From Luteolibacter sp. Y139 (GTDB lineage: Bacteria > Verrucomicrobiota > Verrucomicrobiia > Verrucomicrobiales > Akkermansiaceae): DNA of 64,000 nt. The position numbers and the translations under genes were made by a program. Below the pieces are notes generated by a model. That model had not been told where the DNA came from. It was given only the letters and a program-made list of their open reading frames with translations, and searched no databases. The stretch spans positions 186,001-250,000 of the forward strand of contig NZ_JBBUKT010000010.1 in assembly GCF_038066715.1 (NCBI RefSeq). Reading direction: 5' to 3'. Below, piece by piece: positions 63,824-64,000 of this stretch (positions within the stretch are counted from its first letter, which is position 1; the number at the start of each line of letters is the position of its first letter).

Positions 63824-64000
63824 CTAGTCGGCGACCTTGACGGAGTTCCCGCTCTCAATCGACCTTGTGATCGCGGTTACAATCTTCATGTCGGCGATGC
63901 CGAGGGCTGCGGGGGTGATCACTTCCGCATCATCGAGCACGGCACTGGAGAAGCCGTCCATCTCTACGGTGAAATGATTGACCGCTTCGATTATGACCTC
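63824..64000 (-). CDS. Gfo/Idh/MocA family oxidoreductase (C-terminal 58 residues, start outside window)
   Basis: The minus strand reads VNHFTVEMDGFSSAVLDDAEVITPAALGIADMKIVTAITRSIESG and stops at 63824. This is the usual end of Gfo/Idh/MocA NAD(P)-dependent sugar dehydrogenases (F..em..Fs.ai......tp.e.g..dm.i...i..S...G). The catalytic part is not visible. Confidence 0.8.
   Translation of the reverse strand, partial: EVIIEAVNHFTVEMDGFSSAVLDDAEVITPAALGIADMKIVTAITRSIESGNSVKVAD

Overview
The window looks like a chromosome segment of a Verrucomicrobium of the Luteolibacter/Verrucomicrobiaceae kind. The evidence is high GC, a Verru_Chthon cassette protein A homologue, autotransporter-associated beta-strand repeat proteins with C-terminal DPDGDG segments, many secreted hydrolases and a tricorn-like protease. 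Assignments come from reading translations and motifs; no database search was run.

1-14.6 kb: a partial MidA-like methyltransferase diverges from a class A PBP whose glycosyltransferase half is intact but whose transpeptidase motifs are broken. Next come a zinc-ribbon membrane protein, a VOC protein, small hypotheticals, the Verru_Chthon protein with a secreted partner, a GNAT enzyme, a small lipoprotein, and a divergent TetR regulator/FAD monooxygenase pair with two operator-like inverted repeats between them.

14.6-25.8 kb: initiator tRNA-Met, a DUF3592 protein, a PL9-type pectate lyase, a tricorn-like protease, tRNA-Gly, a pseudopilin-like secreted protein, a metallopeptidase with a VHL-like N-terminal domain, an acetylxylan-esterase-like hydrolase, and a LytS/LytTR two-component pair.

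25.8-50.1 kb: two convergent beta-solenoid exported proteins (one of 2164 aa with a GH128-type catalytic domain), a metallophosphoesterase, a lipid-type operon (alpha/beta hydrolase-methyltransferase plus PAP2-dual-specificity phosphatase), DUF4304, glycogen synthase, HtpG, an aldo/keto reductase, a GDSL hydrolase, an FG-GAP protein, a small cysteine-rich protein, a TonB-dependent receptor and a hypothetical.

50.18 kb onward: an integrated element. It begins at a 3' half of tRNA-Phe (attachment scar) followed by a tyrosine recombinase. It then carries an excisionase-like HTH protein, a family A DNA polymerase with a degraded proofreading site, a winged-helix protein, a RecA/DnaB-like ATPase interrupted by an in-frame TAG, an HUH-type Rep, a stand-alone FtsH/M41-like peptidase domain, a DUF3987-like protein without a P-loop, and several unknowns. 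An alarmone-hydrolase-like HD protein and the end of a Gfo/Idh/MocA oxidoreductase close the window. The right end of the element is not seen.

The most unusual genome-scale signal is a recurrent 8-mer, YTGTTAGR. It is found about two dozen times in the GC-rich chromosomal part, on both strands and in all reading frames, but only twice in the element.
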